Shown in pieces: positions 63,858 to 64,000 of a DNA stretch of 64,000 nt. Position 1 is the stretch's first letter; each line of letters opens with the position of its first letter. The notes below the pieces were generated by a model. That model ran no database searches and was not told the origin of the DNA. It saw only the letters and a program-made list of their open reading frames with translations. Origin of the DNA: CALZJC01 sp963781065 (GTDB lineage Bacteria; Acidobacteriota; Thermoanaerobaculia; Multivoradales; JAHEKO01); assembly GCA_963781065.1 (NCBI GenBank), contig CAWAET010000002.1, forward strand, positions 1-64,000, read 5' to 3'. The position numbers and the translations under genes are program-made.

Positions 63858-64000
63858 GCCCCGAGCCCTCCCTTCTGCCCGGCATCGTGGCAGCGGTGCT
63901 GATCGGCGCCACCTGCGCCTGTCTCGGGGTCTATGTGGTGCTGCGCCGCATGGCGTTTGTCGGCGACGCCCTGGCCCACACCGTGCTGCCCGGGCTGGTG
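63854..64000 (+). CDS. ABC-3-family metal permease, start only
   Basis: The first 49 codons, from a TTG start overlapping the ATPase stop (TTGA), reach the window end. LLPGIVAAVLIGATCACLGV then VVLRRMAFVGDALAHTVLPG is the N-terminal signature of ZnuB/MntC-type permeases. It should form the membrane channel for the ATPase encoded just upstream. A substrate-binding lipoprotein would be expected next. Confidence 0.85.
   Translation, partial: MSPEPSLLPGIVAAVLIGATCACLGVYVVLRRMAFVGDALAHTVLPGLV

Overview
The window is about 70% GC with dense, often overlapping genes. It looks like a chromosome segment of an Acidobacteriota-type bacterium, possibly near Thermoanaerobaculia. That placement is inference. 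It rests on the end of a VWFA domain of the acidobacterial type, a FecR plus Trp/Tyr-rich surface protein, a cohesin-like lipoprotein beside def and cysS, a bactofilin, and rare Shine-Dalgarno sites. Many frames are broken by single-base shifts, mostly +1 in G/C runs, including in the essential genes secA, guaB and cysS. I read these as consensus errors and give corrected gene spans.

Layout. 1-1312: an IS3-family element, one base short at its left end. 1349-11136: an accessory block with a caspase-like DUF6345 protein, a secreted nuclease, a membrane-anchored DUF2235 lipase, a DUF11-repeat secreted protein, an unknown protein and a PASTA protein. 11297-15292: a membrane SGNH hydrolase, an NhaC antiporter and a methyltransferase. 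15441-17473: a 2-kb islet bounded by a duplicated tRNA-Cys 3' end, carrying vapBC and gene remnants. 17562-22121: tRNA-Gly, an orphan antitoxin, yraN, cysS, a lipoprotein, def and a TPR/cNMP-binding regulator. 22314-27450: a FecR protein, lspA, an rluD-family gene, a bactofilin and tRNA-Gly. 27472-37099: a glutaminyl cyclase, an OPT transporter, a zinc metalloprotease and a giant NtrY-like kinase. 37155-44636: hutU and hutH, a FIST sensor with a hybrid kinase, and lemA. 44857-49184: comM, two tandem Phd/PIN toxin-antitoxin pairs and an ATP-cone kinase. 49385-57106: an M23 peptidase, secA, guaB and a HerA-like ATPase. 57206-61786: an M24 peptidase, trxA, ribF, rimO and mscL. 62001-64000: a metal permease fused to an ABC ATPase, then the start of an ABC-3 permease.

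How they work together. hutU and hutH are the first two steps of histidine breakdown. def, lspA, secA, rimO, cysS, ribF and guaB are housekeeping. The last two genes should form a zinc/manganese-type ABC transporter. The four antitoxin genes share a promoter design in which the -10 box lies 6-8 bases before the start codon, which predicts leaderless mRNAs. The same design appears at hutU and a small hypothetical gene. The most unusual items are this leaderless pattern, the tRNA-Cys islet, the permease-ATPase fusion, the zinc-ribbon MscL and the lipase/nuclease/protease block.
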